From Sporosarcina sp. FSL K6-3457 (GTDB lineage: Bacteria > Bacillota > Bacilli > Bacillales_A > Planococcaceae), in the NCBI RefSeq assembly GCF_038007285.1, contig NZ_JBBOWX010000002.1, positions 124,001-188,000 on the forward strand: a stretch of DNA of 64,000 nt, in the 5' to 3' direction. Positions 6,888-16,087 of the stretch are shown here, piece by piece; position 1 is the stretch's first letter; every line of letters begins with the position of its first letter. Under the pieces are notes generated by a model. The model was not told the origin of the DNA. It was given only the letters and a program-made list of their open reading frames with translations, and made no database searches. Position numbers and translations under genes: made by a program.

Positions 6888-9824
6888 TCACCTTTCCTTC
6901 CTGTGATCAGTTAAGTGAACATAGCCTGGACGTGCCCATTTCCGTTTCACTTCGACACCATTTTGTGGATGTCGTTCTTTGTTACGTGGATTGGATGCAG
7001 GCAGTGGATTTTTTCCGTCTTTTCGAAGGACTTCCATCCGTACCATCGTTTGTTTAAAAGCAGGTGTATTCGTGCGTTGATCGACGGCAGGTCCAGTTAG
7101 AAAATTAATGGCAGATTCTTTTTCTACTGAGTTCATTGGTAAAAATAATTCATTGTCCTTTACACGGTCCGTTACGAGTGCTGGCAGTTTCAATGCACCG
7201 TACGGGGAGATGAGTCGGACGAGTGAGCCGCTTAATACGCCACGTTCTTTGGCGAGTTCAGGTGACACTTCAACGAAAATTCCAGGCACTTTTTCTTGAA
7301 TGCCCTCTGATTTATTCGTCAGATTGCCTTCATGGAAATGCTCTAGCAAACGCCCATTATTAATGTGAAGGTCATATTCTATCGGGAATTCAACAGGTTC
7401 TACCCAGTCAGACAGTGCAAAGCGTGCTTTTTTATCTGGGAAATTAAAGCCATCCTTATAGAGTAGCGGTGTGCTGGAGCCATCCAAATTGCCCCATAAG
7501 AAGCTATCCCAGCCCTCCATTACACTATAATCCGCTTGACTGAACAGGGGCGATAGACTAGCCATTTCTGCGAAAATATCACCCGGATGACTGAAGTTCC
7601 AGTTTTGACCGAGACGATTGGCCACTTCTTGCACAATCCACCAGTCTGCCTTGGCATCGCCGAGTTCGGGAAGTGCTTGGTACAAGCGCTGCACCCGTCT
7701 TTCGGTATTGGTAAATGTACCGTCTTTTTCAAGCGATGGCACTGCCGGCAAAATGACATCGGCATATTGTGCGGTCCTTGAAAAGAAAACGTCCTGGACA
7801 ACAAGGAAGTCGAGCTTCGCTAGCACATCGTGTACATAGTTGGCGTTGGAATCGACAAGTGCCATATCTTCACCGATAATGTACATCGCCTTCATGATGC
7901 CGTCATCGATGGAGTGGAGCATTTGAATATTATCGAGCCCAGGTTTATCGTCGATTGTTACGCCATATGCCTGCTCAAATTTCTGACGCGCCGCATCATC
8001 TGTAACATGCTGATAGCCCGGCAGCCAGCCTGGTAAAGTCCCCATATCACAAGCACCTTGCACATTATTATGTCCACGAAGTGGGTAGGCACCGGCTCCA
8101 GGACGACGATAATTACCTGTTGCCAGCAACAAATTGGAAATAGCAGCGGAAGTATCCGAGCCGCCTGTATTTTGCGTGACACCCATGCCCCATAAAATAC
8201 AAGTGCCATCCGCGTCACGAATCAATTCAGCTGTTTTAATTAGCATTTCTTTGGACACGTTACAGATTTTTTCGGCATAGTCGAGTGTATATGTTGAAAG
8301 AACTTCTTTGAAGTCTTCCAGGTAATGTACATTTTCATTAATAAACGATTGGTCATGCCAACCCTGATCGATAATATATTTTGTGACCGCCATCAGCCAC
8401 ACTTGGTCAGTTCCTTGCTTAGGACTGATAAAGATATCAGAGCGTTCAGCCATCTCGTTTTTCCGTAAATCAGCAACAACCAACTTTTGTCCATGCAGCT
8501 TATGTGCACGTTTCACACGAGTGGCGAGAACGGGATGTCCTTCAGCTGGATTAGCCCCAATAATAATGACAAGGCCTGCTTTGGCAATATCTTTAATGGT
8601 TCCGGCATCTCCACCCATACCGACTGTGCGAAATAAACCGTCTGTCGCGGGAGATTGGCAGTAGCGTGAACAGTTATCAACGTTATTTGTTTCAAACACT
8701 TGGCGTGCGAGCTTTTGGATGACATAGTTTTCCTCATTGGTAATTTTGGATGAGGAAATAATGCCGACAGCCTCTTTACCATGCTCTTTTTTAATCGTGC
8801 CAAGTTTGAGAGCGACAAGGTCAAGTGCTTCTTGCCACGTAGCTTCGACAAAAGCATCTCCTTTGCGAATAAGTGGTGTGGTCAACCGTTTGTCACTGTT
8901 GACGAAATCCCAACCAAATTTCCCTTTGATACAAGTTGAAATGGCATTGACGGGCGCATCGGAAACAGGTTGGATTTTTAAGATTTTCCGATCCTTTGTC
9001 CATACTTCGAATGAACAGCCAACCCCGCAAAATGTGCAAACTGTTTTCGTTTTCTTTGTCCGCGTATCACGCATCGCTGATTCCGCGTCTGAAATCGCCA
9101 TAATACCGCTGTATCCTGGCTCTACATTTTTGACAAGGTCAATCATCGGCGTCAGGATATCCTCTTTCAGTCCAGTCATGAATCCAGCTTCACCGAGCAT
9201 AGATTTTTCCATCAACGCATTACATGGACATGCGGTGACACATTGACCACAGCCGACACAGGATGAATCGTTAATTTTTGCGCCGCCATCCCATAACACA
9301 ATCGGCCGATCTCGTTCCCAGTCGATGGATAAGGTTTCATTGACCTGTAAGCTTTGACATACTTCTACGCATTGACCACAAGCGATACAGTGGTTTGGAT
9401 CGTAGCGATAAAATGGATGCGTAAAATCGACTTCATTTGTAGAACATTTCGGCTCGAACGGGTACTTCTGATGCTCAATTTCCATCAAATCGACCGTATT
9501 ATGTATTTTGCAATTGCCATTGTTGTTGTCACATACGGTACAATACAGCAGGTGATTTTCAAGAATCCGATCCATTGCTTCCGTCTGCGCTTCCTTGGCA
9601 CGTGCAGAAGAAAGCTGTACATCCATTCCGGTAACAGCTTTTGTAGAACAAGCCCGCATAAGCTGTCCATTGACTTCAACAATACAGGTATCACACGTCT
9701 CAATCGGGTCAACTTCTGGTAGGTAACAAATTTGTGGGTGGGAAAATTGATAGTGGTTGATGAGCTCAATTAGCGTTTGACCTTCTTTAAAGTTGAATTT
9801 CGTATCATTGATTTTGATAAACAT
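6888..9824 (-). CDS. fdhF: Molybdopterin formate dehydrogenase catalytic subunit, cysteine form
   Basis: 978 residues. Domains in order: a plant-type 2Fe-2S ferredoxin domain (Cys33, 44, 47, 59); a NuoG-like His/Cys segment (HLLYCTVCDNNNGNC, about 91-104); two 4Fe-4S sites (Cys146/149/152/156 and Cys189/192/195/199); then the Mo-bis-MGD oxidoreductase domain with its own 4Fe-4S site (Cys263, 266, 270, 298). The active site is SRYCQSP with Cys389, so this is the cysteine, not selenocysteine, type. There is no Tat signal, so it is cytoplasmic, oxidising formate to CO2. The start has a perfect AAAGGAGGTG site. It is co-transcribed with the DUF1641 gene and divergent from fdhD, whose product sulfurates the cofactor. 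Confidence 0.95.
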   Translation of the reverse strand: MFIKINDTKFNFKEGQTLIELINHYQFSHPQICYLPEVDPIETCDTCIVEVNGQLMRACSTKAVTGMDVQLSSARAKEAQTEAMDRILENHLLYCTVCDNNNGNCKIHNTVDLMEIEHQKYPFEPKCSTNEVDFTHPFYRYDPNHCIACGQCVEVCQSLQVNETLSIDWERDRPIVLWDGGAKINDSSCVGCGQCVTACPCNALMEKSMLGEAGFMTGLKEDILTPMIDLVKNVEPGYSGIMAISDAESAMRDTRTKKTKTVCTFCGVGCSFEVWTKDRKILKIQPVSDAPVNAISTCIKGKFGWDFVNSDKRLTTPLIRKGDAFVEATWQEALDLVALKLGTIKKEHGKEAVGIISSSKITNEENYVIQKLARQVFETNNVDNCSRYCQSPATDGLFRTVGMGGDAGTIKDIAKAGLVIIIGANPAEGHPVLATRVKRAHKLHGQKLVVADLRKNEMAERSDIFISPKQGTDQVWLMAVTKYIIDQGWHDQSFINENVHYLEDFKEVLSTYTLDYAEKICNVSKEMLIKTAELIRDADGTCILWGMGVTQNTGGSDTSAAISNLLLATGNYRRPGAGAYPLRGHNNVQGACDMGTLPGWLPGYQHVTDDAARQKFEQAYGVTIDDKPGLDNIQMLHSIDDGIMKAMYIIGEDMALVDSNANYVHDVLAKLDFLVVQDVFFSRTAQYADVILPAVPSLEKDGTFTNTERRVQRLYQALPELGDAKADWWIVQEVANRLGQNWNFSHPGDIFAEMASLSPLFSQADYSVMEGWDSFLWGNLDGSSTPLLYKDGFNFPDKKARFALSDWVEPVEFPIEYDLHINNGRLLEHFHEGNLTNKSEGIQEKVPGIFVEVSPELAKERGVLSGSLVRLISPYGALKLPALVTDRVKDNELFLPMNSVEKESAINFLTGPAVDQRTNTPAFKQTMVRMEVLRKDGKNPLPASNPRNKERHPQNGVEVKRKWARPGYVHLTDHRKER

Positions 9825-9899
9825 AGGGGCACCTCCTTTGATTAATTGGTGTCTAGACTTCGGGCGCCAGCCGCTCGAGTCTTCCAGCGCTTTTTGTTT

Positions 9900-9953
9900 A
9901 AAAAACCACTATGAAAAAAATACACCGACTTAATGCGTGCACTTTCATAGTGG
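9900..9953 (-). terminator. Intrinsic-terminator-like hairpin in the fdhF leader
   Basis: The arms CCACTATGAAA (9906-9916) and TTTCATAGTGG (9943-9953) are perfect 11-bp complements. Read towards fdhF, the second arm is followed by six T. It sits between the predicted fdhF promoter and the gene, so it could attenuate fdhF; it could also be a DNA operator. Confidence 0.6.
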
Positions 9954-9990
9954 GGCGTTTGCGAACAGTGTAGGATTATCTCTACTTTCA

Positions 9991-10019
9991 AGTATAATAG
10001 ATAGCAAATGAATCTACAA
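9991..10019 (-). promoter_or_regulatory. Predicted SigmaA promoter of fdhF
   Basis: On the minus strand TTGTAG is followed by 17 bases and TATACT. The -10 overlaps a plus-strand TATAAT at 9993-9998 that could serve fdhD, although no good -35 is seen for it. The two genes may therefore share an overlapping divergent promoter. Confidence 0.55.
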
Positions 10020-10056
10020 TATATTTTTAGATTATTGAAAAAAGGAGGGGAGGCGG

Positions 10057-10854
10057 ATGGAGTTGGATAAAAGGCGGATAGTTGTTCAATATACGCAGGG
10101 GCAGCGTGTGGAACAGGAAGTTCATGTTGTGACGGAGCATCCTGTGACAATCTATATTAATGGACAGGAATTTGCCACCATCGTCTGCTCGCCGGAGTAC
10201 ATAGAGGATATGGCGGTTGGTTTTTTGGCATCGGAAGGCGTTATTCCGAGGTATCAAGACATTACAAGTATTCACGTGCAGCAAGAAGCTGGCATTGTTC
10301 ATATTGAGACAGAGAAAATGTACCCCTTCTACGAAAAGCTAGTGAGCAAGCGGTATATCACGTCATGTTGTGGAATGAGCCGCCAGGGATTTGTCTTTGC
10401 GAATGATGCATTGACAGCCAAAAGAATGACGGAAACACATGTGACTTTGACACCTGAAGATTGTTTTTTCTTGATGAATCAAATGGAGGAGTCAGCGGAG
10501 ATGTTTCATAAGACGGGCGGTGTTCATAATGCAGCACTTTGTAATTCGGAAGGTATTGTACTGGCAAGGATGGATATTGGCAGACACAATGCTTTGGATA
10601 AAATCTACGGGCATTGTTTGAAGCATCAGATTTCTGTTCGAGATAAAGTGATTGTGTTCAGTGGCCGAATTTCATCAGAGATTTTATTGAAGGTGGCGAA
10701 AATCGGCTGTGAAATTGTGCTTTCTAAGTCGGCGCCTACTGAGTTAGCGCTGACATTAGCAGAAGAACTCGGCATTACGACCGTTGGGTTTATTCGCGGG
10801 CAGTCCTTTAACTTATATACGCATCCTGAGCGAATTATTTTTGATGGATTATGA
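10057..10854 (+). CDS. fdhD: FdhD sulfurtransferase required for formate dehydrogenase activity
   Basis: 265 residues, the normal FdhD length. The sulfur-carrying cysteines sit in the TSCCGMSRQG loop (about residues 106-115), followed by the conserved HKTGGVHNAAL and DIGRHNALDKIYG motifs. FdhD moves sulfur from a cysteine desulfurase (IscS in E. coli) onto the Mo-bis-MGD cofactor of formate dehydrogenase. Here it is divergent from fdhF, its presumed client. The ATG follows GGAGGGGAGG. Confidence 0.95.
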   Translation: MELDKRRIVVQYTQGQRVEQEVHVVTEHPVTIYINGQEFATIVCSPEYIEDMAVGFLASEGVIPRYQDITSIHVQQEAGIVHIETEKMYPFYEKLVSKRYITSCCGMSRQGFVFANDALTAKRMTETHVTLTPEDCFFLMNQMEESAEMFHKTGGVHNAALCNSEGIVLARMDIGRHNALDKIYGHCLKHQISVRDKVIVFSGRISSEILLKVAKIGCEIVLSKSAPTELALTLAEELGITTVGFIRGQSFNLYTHPERIIFDGL

Positions 10855-10925
10855 TTGCATATATTATCCGCTAAATTGCATATACTAAGAGTAACAGGAC
10901 ATTTCAGGAGTTCCTGTGAGCAGTA

Positions 10926-11072
10926 TACTGGTGATGATTAGGCACCGTAAAAACGTGATAGTCCTACCAGACTTCGGGTGCTGGATGTTGGCGAGCAACA
11001 TAAAAACTTGATACACTTTCCGGACTTCGGGTGCCGGACGTTGGCCAGTAACATAAAAACCTAATCATTGTG
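10926..11072. repeat. 53-bp tandem repeat with paired hairpins, about 2.7 copies
   Basis: TAAAAAC recurs at 10948, 11001 and 11054, exactly 53 bp apart. Each full unit holds a hairpin CCRG-ACTTCGGGTG-CYGG, followed by a second potential hairpin ATGTTG/CAACAT and then ATAAAAAC. The first stem covaries between units (CCAG/CTGG and CCGG/CCGG). A related GACTTCGGG block occurs at 9857-9873 in the fdhF leader. Confidence 0.75.
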
Positions 11073-11081
11073 TGGAAGAAG

Positions 11082-11112
11082 AGAGCAGGGAGTCATCCTT
11101 TGCTCTTTTTTT
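11082..11112 (+). terminator. Rho-independent terminator downstream of fdhD
   Basis: The arms AGAGCA and TGCTCT, extended by GGA/TCC with a small bulge, are followed by seven T. It is 228 bases after fdhD and 12 bases before repeat array 3. Confidence 0.75.
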
Positions 11113-11123
11113 GGATAAAATTA

Positions 11124-12467
11124 GTGCCTCCGCGCGCAACGAAGGCATGCTCCCGCGCAACCAGTGTGTCCCCGCGCGCAACGAAGGTATGTCCCCGCGC
11201 AACCAGTGTGCCTCCGCGCGCAACGAAGGCATGCTCCCGCGCAACGAGTGTGTCTCCGCGCGCAACGAAGGCATGCTCCCGCGCAACGAGTGTGTCTCCG
11301 CGCGCAACGAAGGCATGTCCCCGCGCAACCAGTGTGCCTCCGCGCGCAACGAAGGCATGCTCCCGCGCAACGAGTGTGTTCCCGCGCGCAACGAAGGCAT
11401 GCTCCCGCGCAACAAGTGTGTCCCCGCGCGCAACGAAGGCATGCTCCGGCGCAACCAGTGTGTCTCCGCGCGCAACGAAGGCATGCTTCCGCGCAACGAG
11501 TGTGTCTCCGCGCGCAATGAAGCGATGCACCCGCGCAACCAGTGTGCCTCCGCGCGCAACGAAGGCATGCTCCCGCACAAGCAGTGTGTCTCCGCGCGTA
11601 ACGAAGGCATGCTCCCGCGCAACCAGTGTGTTCCCGCGCGCAACGAAGGTATGCTCCCGCGCAACCAGTGTGTCTCCGCGCGCAACGAAGCGATGCACCC
11701 GCGCAACGAGTGTGTCCCCGCGCGCAACGAAGGCATGCTCCCGCGCAACCAGTGTGTCTCCGCGCGCAACGAAGCGATGCTCCCGCGACAAGCAGTGTGC
11801 GCGCGTAACGAAGGCATGCTCCCGCGCAACCAGTGTGTTCCCGCGCGCAACGAAGGTATGCTCCCGCGCAACCAGTGTGTCTCCGCGCGCAACGAAGCGA
11901 TGCACCCGCGCAACGAGTGTGTCCCCGCGCGCAACGAAGGCATGCTCCCGCGCAACCAGTGTGTCTCCGCGCGCAACGAAGCGATGCTCCCGCGCAACGA
12001 GTGTGTCTCCGCGCGCAACGAAGGTATGCTCCCGCGCAACGAGTGTGTCCCCGCGCGCAACGAAGCGATGCTCCCGTGCAACGAGTGTGTCCCCGCGCGC
12101 AACGAAGGCATGCTCCCGCGCAACGAGTGTGTCCCCGCGCGCAACGAAGGCATGCTCCCGCGCAACCAGTGTGTCTCCGCGTGCAACGAAGGCATGCTTC
12201 CGCGCAACGAGTGTGTCTCCGCGCGCAATGAAGCGATGCACCCGCGCAACGAGTGTGTCCCCGCGTGCAACGAAGGCATGCTCCCGCGCAACCAGTGTGT
12301 CTCCGCGCGCAACGAAGGCATGCTCCCGCGCAACCAGTGTGTCTCCGCGCGCAACGAAGCGATGCTCCCGTGCAACGAGTGTGTCCCCGCGCGCAACAAA
12401 GCGATGCACCCGCGCAACAAGTGCATTCCCCCGCGCAACGAAGCCATCCACTCGCGAAACGACTGCC
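11124..12467. repeat. Repeat array 3: about 32 GC-rich 42-bp units, each two 21-bp halves
   Basis: Each 42-bp unit joins CGCGCGCAACGAAGGCATGC and CCGCGCAACCAGTGTGTC; both halves share CGCGCAAC(G/C)A. Because 42 is divisible by three, several reading frames stay open for more than 450 codons on both strands. The predicted peptides are pure repeats without ribosome sites, so no protein is called. The array is far richer in G+C than its neighbours. The sequence from 12468 to addB at 12590 shows nothing clear beyond the addB ribosome site. Confidence 0.92.
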
Positions 12468-12589
12468 ACGCTATATAAACAACAAGATAAAATTCCATCT
12501 CCAAATCAGTACCTCCCACTCTAAACTTTCTGTACAATAGAAAGAAAGACTGTATACATACAACATCTCAGAAAAAAGGAGGGACTAGC

Positions 12590-15500
12590 ATGTCATTACG
12601 TTTTATAACCGGGCGATCAGGCTCAGGAAAAACGACGTTCATTCAGCAGGAAATCGCCAAAGAACTTGACGACAATCCAGTGGGGGCACCAATTGTGGTC
12701 ATCGTACCGGATCAGATGTCGTTTGCGATGGAGCATAGTTTAGCCGTCAATTATGGCTTGCAAGGAATTATTCGTGCGCAAGTGTTGACGTTTAAACGAT
12801 TGGCTTGGCGCGTACTACAGGAAACAGGTGGTATTACGCGTAAGGAAGTGGATGGCTTTGGTTATCGGATGCTTGTACGCAGTGTGTTGGAAGACAATCG
12901 GGACGAGTTTAAGCTGTTCCGTCAGGCGGCGAGTAAACGAGGATTTACGGAAATGATTGGCGATTTATTGAAGGAGTTTAGCCGTTATTGTCTGGATCAC
13001 GAAACGATGAGTAATCTCTACGACGAGCTTGAGGCCGCCAGTGCACCGCGGACATTGCTCGACAAAGCGAGTGATTTGTCGCTGTTGCTGACGAAAATTG
13101 AAGAAAAGCTGGGGACGACTTTTGTCGATAGTGAAGGGCATCTGGCCCTTTTAGCCGCACAAATTAACCATTCGGAGCTGTTACAAGGGGCGGACATCTA
13201 CCTGGATGGTTTCGAAAACTTTACGACAAGGGAATACGAAATTGTCACAGAGCTGATGAAGCATGCCAAGCGCGTAACGGTTGTGTTGCCGATGGAAGGC
13301 GCGCATGCTGGTTTTGCAGATCACGAACTATTTTTCAATCCGGTCAAGACATCACTGAAATTGCGGGAACTAGCACGCGTTGAATCGGTTGATGTGGATG
13401 AAGATGTTTATCTAGCAAAAGCGCAACGTTTTCAGAATAGTGACCTTCAGCACTTCGAAGCGGAATTTGATCATTATCCAGCGCAAGTCAAACAGTCGGA
13501 AGGCCATATAGTCCTCATTGAAGCGGCGAATCGACGTGCAGAAGTACGCGCAGTGGCGCGCCAGATTCGCACATTGATGTTGGCAGGGAAACGCTATAAG
13601 GATATTGCCATTTTATATCGACAGCCTGAAAAATATGATGAATTGATTGAAACGATTTTTCCGCAGTATGACATTCCGGTATTTATCAGTCAGAAAAAGC
13701 CGATGTTGCATCATCCGCTTATTGAGTTTTCACGATCTATATTAGAAGCGGTGACGTCGGGCTGGTCGTATGAGTCGGTATTTCGTGCGGTGAAGACGGA
13801 TCTCTTTTTCCCACACCGAGAAAATAAGTTGCTGTGGCGCGATCGGGCGGATCGTCTTGAAAATTACGTCTTGGCGCATGGTATTTACGGTCAGCGTTGG
13901 TTTGATGATAGCCGTTGGCGCGTGAAAAAGTATCGTGGATTGGAATTGTATAGCGATGTCCAAACCGATGAAGAGCGTGCGATGGAGAAGGAATTGCATG
14001 TTGTTCGTGATGAAATACGGGAACCGCTTGCTACGTTTGAAAAACGACTAAAAGGTTCGATAAGTGGTCGAGATGTAGCGGAAGCCCTTTTTATATTAAT
14101 GGAAAAGCTGCATGTCTATGATAAAATCATCGATTTGCGTGCTGAGGAAGAGCGGGCAGGGCGTCTGTTGCGTGCAACGGAGCATGAACAGGCGTGGAAT
14201 GGCTGGATCAATGTGCTAGATCAGTTTGTGCTGATGTTTGGCGACAAGGATATGAATCCAAAGGAAGCTGCGCGTATTTTAGATGAAGGCTTCGATTCGC
14301 TTGAATTTGCGCGTATTCCGCCGTCGCTCGATCAAGTGACGGTGTCGAATGTCGAAGTGTCCAATTTAATGAATATCGATGCGGTGTTCGTTATCGGCGT
14401 CAGTGATGGCGTCATGCCGCAACGTGTCGATAATGAAGGATTATTGTCCGACGCAGATCGCGAGTGGTTTACGGACATTGGTTTTGAGCTGGCACCAACT
14501 TCGAAAATGAAGCTGATGGACGAAACGTATATGGCTTACCGGGCGTTTACTGCGCCGCGCGAAAAACTCTTTGTATCCTATCCGGTTGCAGATGAAGAAG
14601 GAAAAGCTCTTATACCATCATTATACAGCGCAAGAATCCAACAGCTGCTCCCTGGTACTGAAACGAGATTTGCGGTAACAGATCCGTCTGAATTGCCGGC
14701 AGATGCCGATCCATTTGATTATATTAGTCATCCACGCGCGGCATTACCTTATGCTTCGATGAAATTAAAAGAAGCACAAAGCACGGGAAGTGTCGAGCGC
14801 GAATGGCGTGCAGTCATGGCTTATTATGAGGAAGATCCGTATTGGTCTTCTGTGTTTAGTCATATTATTCGTCCGATGAATACTAAAAACGAAACGGATC
14901 GCCTACATCCTGAGTTGACGACCGGCTTATACGGGGAATCATTTGTGTCCAGTGTGTCACGTATTGAGTCCTATTATAGTTGTCCATTCCAACATTACGC
15001 GTCGTTTGGACTCGGCTTGCGAGAACGGACGGAGTTTACATTGGAGGCGCCGGCTATTGGGGATTTATTCCACGCGGCGTTGAAATGGGTATCAGATGAA
15101 ACGATGCGTTTGGGGAAATCGTGGGCGGAGCTGACGCGCGAAGAGTGCTGGCAGCTGGCGAGGGCGGCAGTTGACGATATTTCACCGTATTTTTTCAATC
15201 GAATATTATTGTCAACGAGTCGTTATGTTTATATAAAACGCAAGCTGATGCATATTATTCAGCGCACAATTTATTCGCTAAGCACGCAGGCCAAAGCAAC
15301 GGTGTTTAGGCCGGTTGCCATCGAAGCAGCTTTTGGACCAGGCGAAGAGTTGCCGGCGCTTGAAATTCCGTTACGCCGCGGTGATTCAATGAAATTACGG
15401 GGGCGCATTGACCGAGTGGATGCCTCAGAAATTGGCGGCAAAAACTATGTGCGTGTTGTCGATTATAAATCATCGGCACGCAGCCTTGATTTGACGGAAG

Positions 15501-16087
15501 TATATTATGGCTTGTCACTGCAAATGATGACGTACCTTGATGTTGCGCTTGAAAACGCCGACGAATGGCTCGGTTTTCACGCGGATCCTGCCGGGGTCTT
15601 ATACATGCATATCCACAACCCAATGATTCGTTCCGGTTCGGAATTAACACCGGCGTTACTTGAAGCTGAAATTGCAAAATCGTATAAGATGAGAGGCTAT
15701 TTGTTGGATAATCAGGACGTTGTCATTGGCATGGATGCGGATATTGGCAGGTCTTCTGCCATTGTACCTGCTTCCATTAAAACGGATGGCACCTTTGCGA
15801 AAACGTCGAAGGTATTAACTTCCGATGATTTACAAATGATGCGCTCCTATGTGCGAACGCGCCACCAGAAGGCAGGAAACGCTATGCTTGCGGGGGACAC
15901 GCGTGTTTACCCGTACAAATTGCGGGATAAGATGCCTTGTCAATTTTGCTCTTATCGTTCTGTTTGTCAATTCGATCCGACAGATCCGACACAACAACAC
16001 CGAGCGTATGCCGAAATGGATACCGAATCGTCTCTTGAAGAAATGCGTAAGGAGGTTACAGGAGATGCACATACCCGTGAAACCTGA
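12590..16087 (+). CDS. addB: AddB, helicase-nuclease subunit with iron-sulfur cluster
   Basis: 1165 residues, close to the usual AddB length. A Walker A motif (GRSGSGKT) lies at residues 8-15. The C-terminal RecB-type nuclease shows VVDYKSSARS (about 960-970). The four cluster cysteines are split as in the family: one at about residue 800 (SCPFQHYA) and three at 1117, 1120 and 1126 (CQFCSYRSVC). AddAB unwinds and resects double-strand breaks to a Chi site and loads RecA. The ribosome site AAAGGAGG is strong. The 3' end overlaps addA by 23 bases. Confidence 0.96.
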   Translation: MSLRFITGRSGSGKTTFIQQEIAKELDDNPVGAPIVVIVPDQMSFAMEHSLAVNYGLQGIIRAQVLTFKRLAWRVLQETGGITRKEVDGFGYRMLVRSVLEDNRDEFKLFRQAASKRGFTEMIGDLLKEFSRYCLDHETMSNLYDELEAASAPRTLLDKASDLSLLLTKIEEKLGTTFVDSEGHLALLAAQINHSELLQGADIYLDGFENFTTREYEIVTELMKHAKRVTVVLPMEGAHAGFADHELFFNPVKTSLKLRELARVESVDVDEDVYLAKAQRFQNSDLQHFEAEFDHYPAQVKQSEGHIVLIEAANRRAEVRAVARQIRTLMLAGKRYKDIAILYRQPEKYDELIETIFPQYDIPVFISQKKPMLHHPLIEFSRSILEAVTSGWSYESVFRAVKTDLFFPHRENKLLWRDRADRLENYVLAHGIYGQRWFDDSRWRVKKYRGLELYSDVQTDEERAMEKELHVVRDEIREPLATFEKRLKGSISGRDVAEALFILMEKLHVYDKIIDLRAEEERAGRLLRATEHEQAWNGWINVLDQFVLMFGDKDMNPKEAARILDEGFDSLEFARIPPSLDQVTVSNVEVSNLMNIDAVFVIGVSDGVMPQRVDNEGLLSDADREWFTDIGFELAPTSKMKLMDETYMAYRAFTAPREKLFVSYPVADEEGKALIPSLYSARIQQLLPGTETRFAVTDPSELPADADPFDYISHPRAALPYASMKLKEAQSTGSVEREWRAVMAYYEEDPYWSSVFSHIIRPMNTKNETDRLHPELTTGLYGESFVSSVSRIESYYSCPFQHYASFGLGLRERTEFTLEAPAIGDLFHAALKWVSDETMRLGKSWAELTREECWQLARAAVDDISPYFFNRILLSTSRYVYIKRKLMHIIQRTIYSLSTQAKATVFRPVAIEAAFGPGEELPALEIPLRRGDSMKLRGRIDRVDASEIGGKNYVRVVDYKSSARSLDLTEVYYGLSLQMMTYLDVALENADEWLGFHADPAGVLYMHIHNPMIRSGSELTPALLEAEIAKSYKMRGYLLDNQDVVIGMDADIGRSSAIVPASIKTDGTFAKTSKVLTSDDLQMMRSYVRTRHQKAGNAMLAGDTRVYPYKLRDKMPCQFCSYRSVCQFDPTDPTQQHRAYAEMDTESSLEEMRKEVTGDAHTRET

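Noticed and set aside
8650..8662. Selenocysteine in formate dehydrogenase
   Set aside because: The active-site codon encodes cysteine (SRYCQSP); no in-frame TGA is present.
11065..12540. Long open frames of 458-490 codons on both strands
   Set aside because: They are a by-product of a 42-bp repeat without stops; no ribosome site, domain or codon bias, and several frames are open at once.
15849..16064. N-terminal extension of addA
   Set aside because: This part of the frame lies within addB; ATG 16065 has a strong ribosome site and gives the normal AddA N-terminus.
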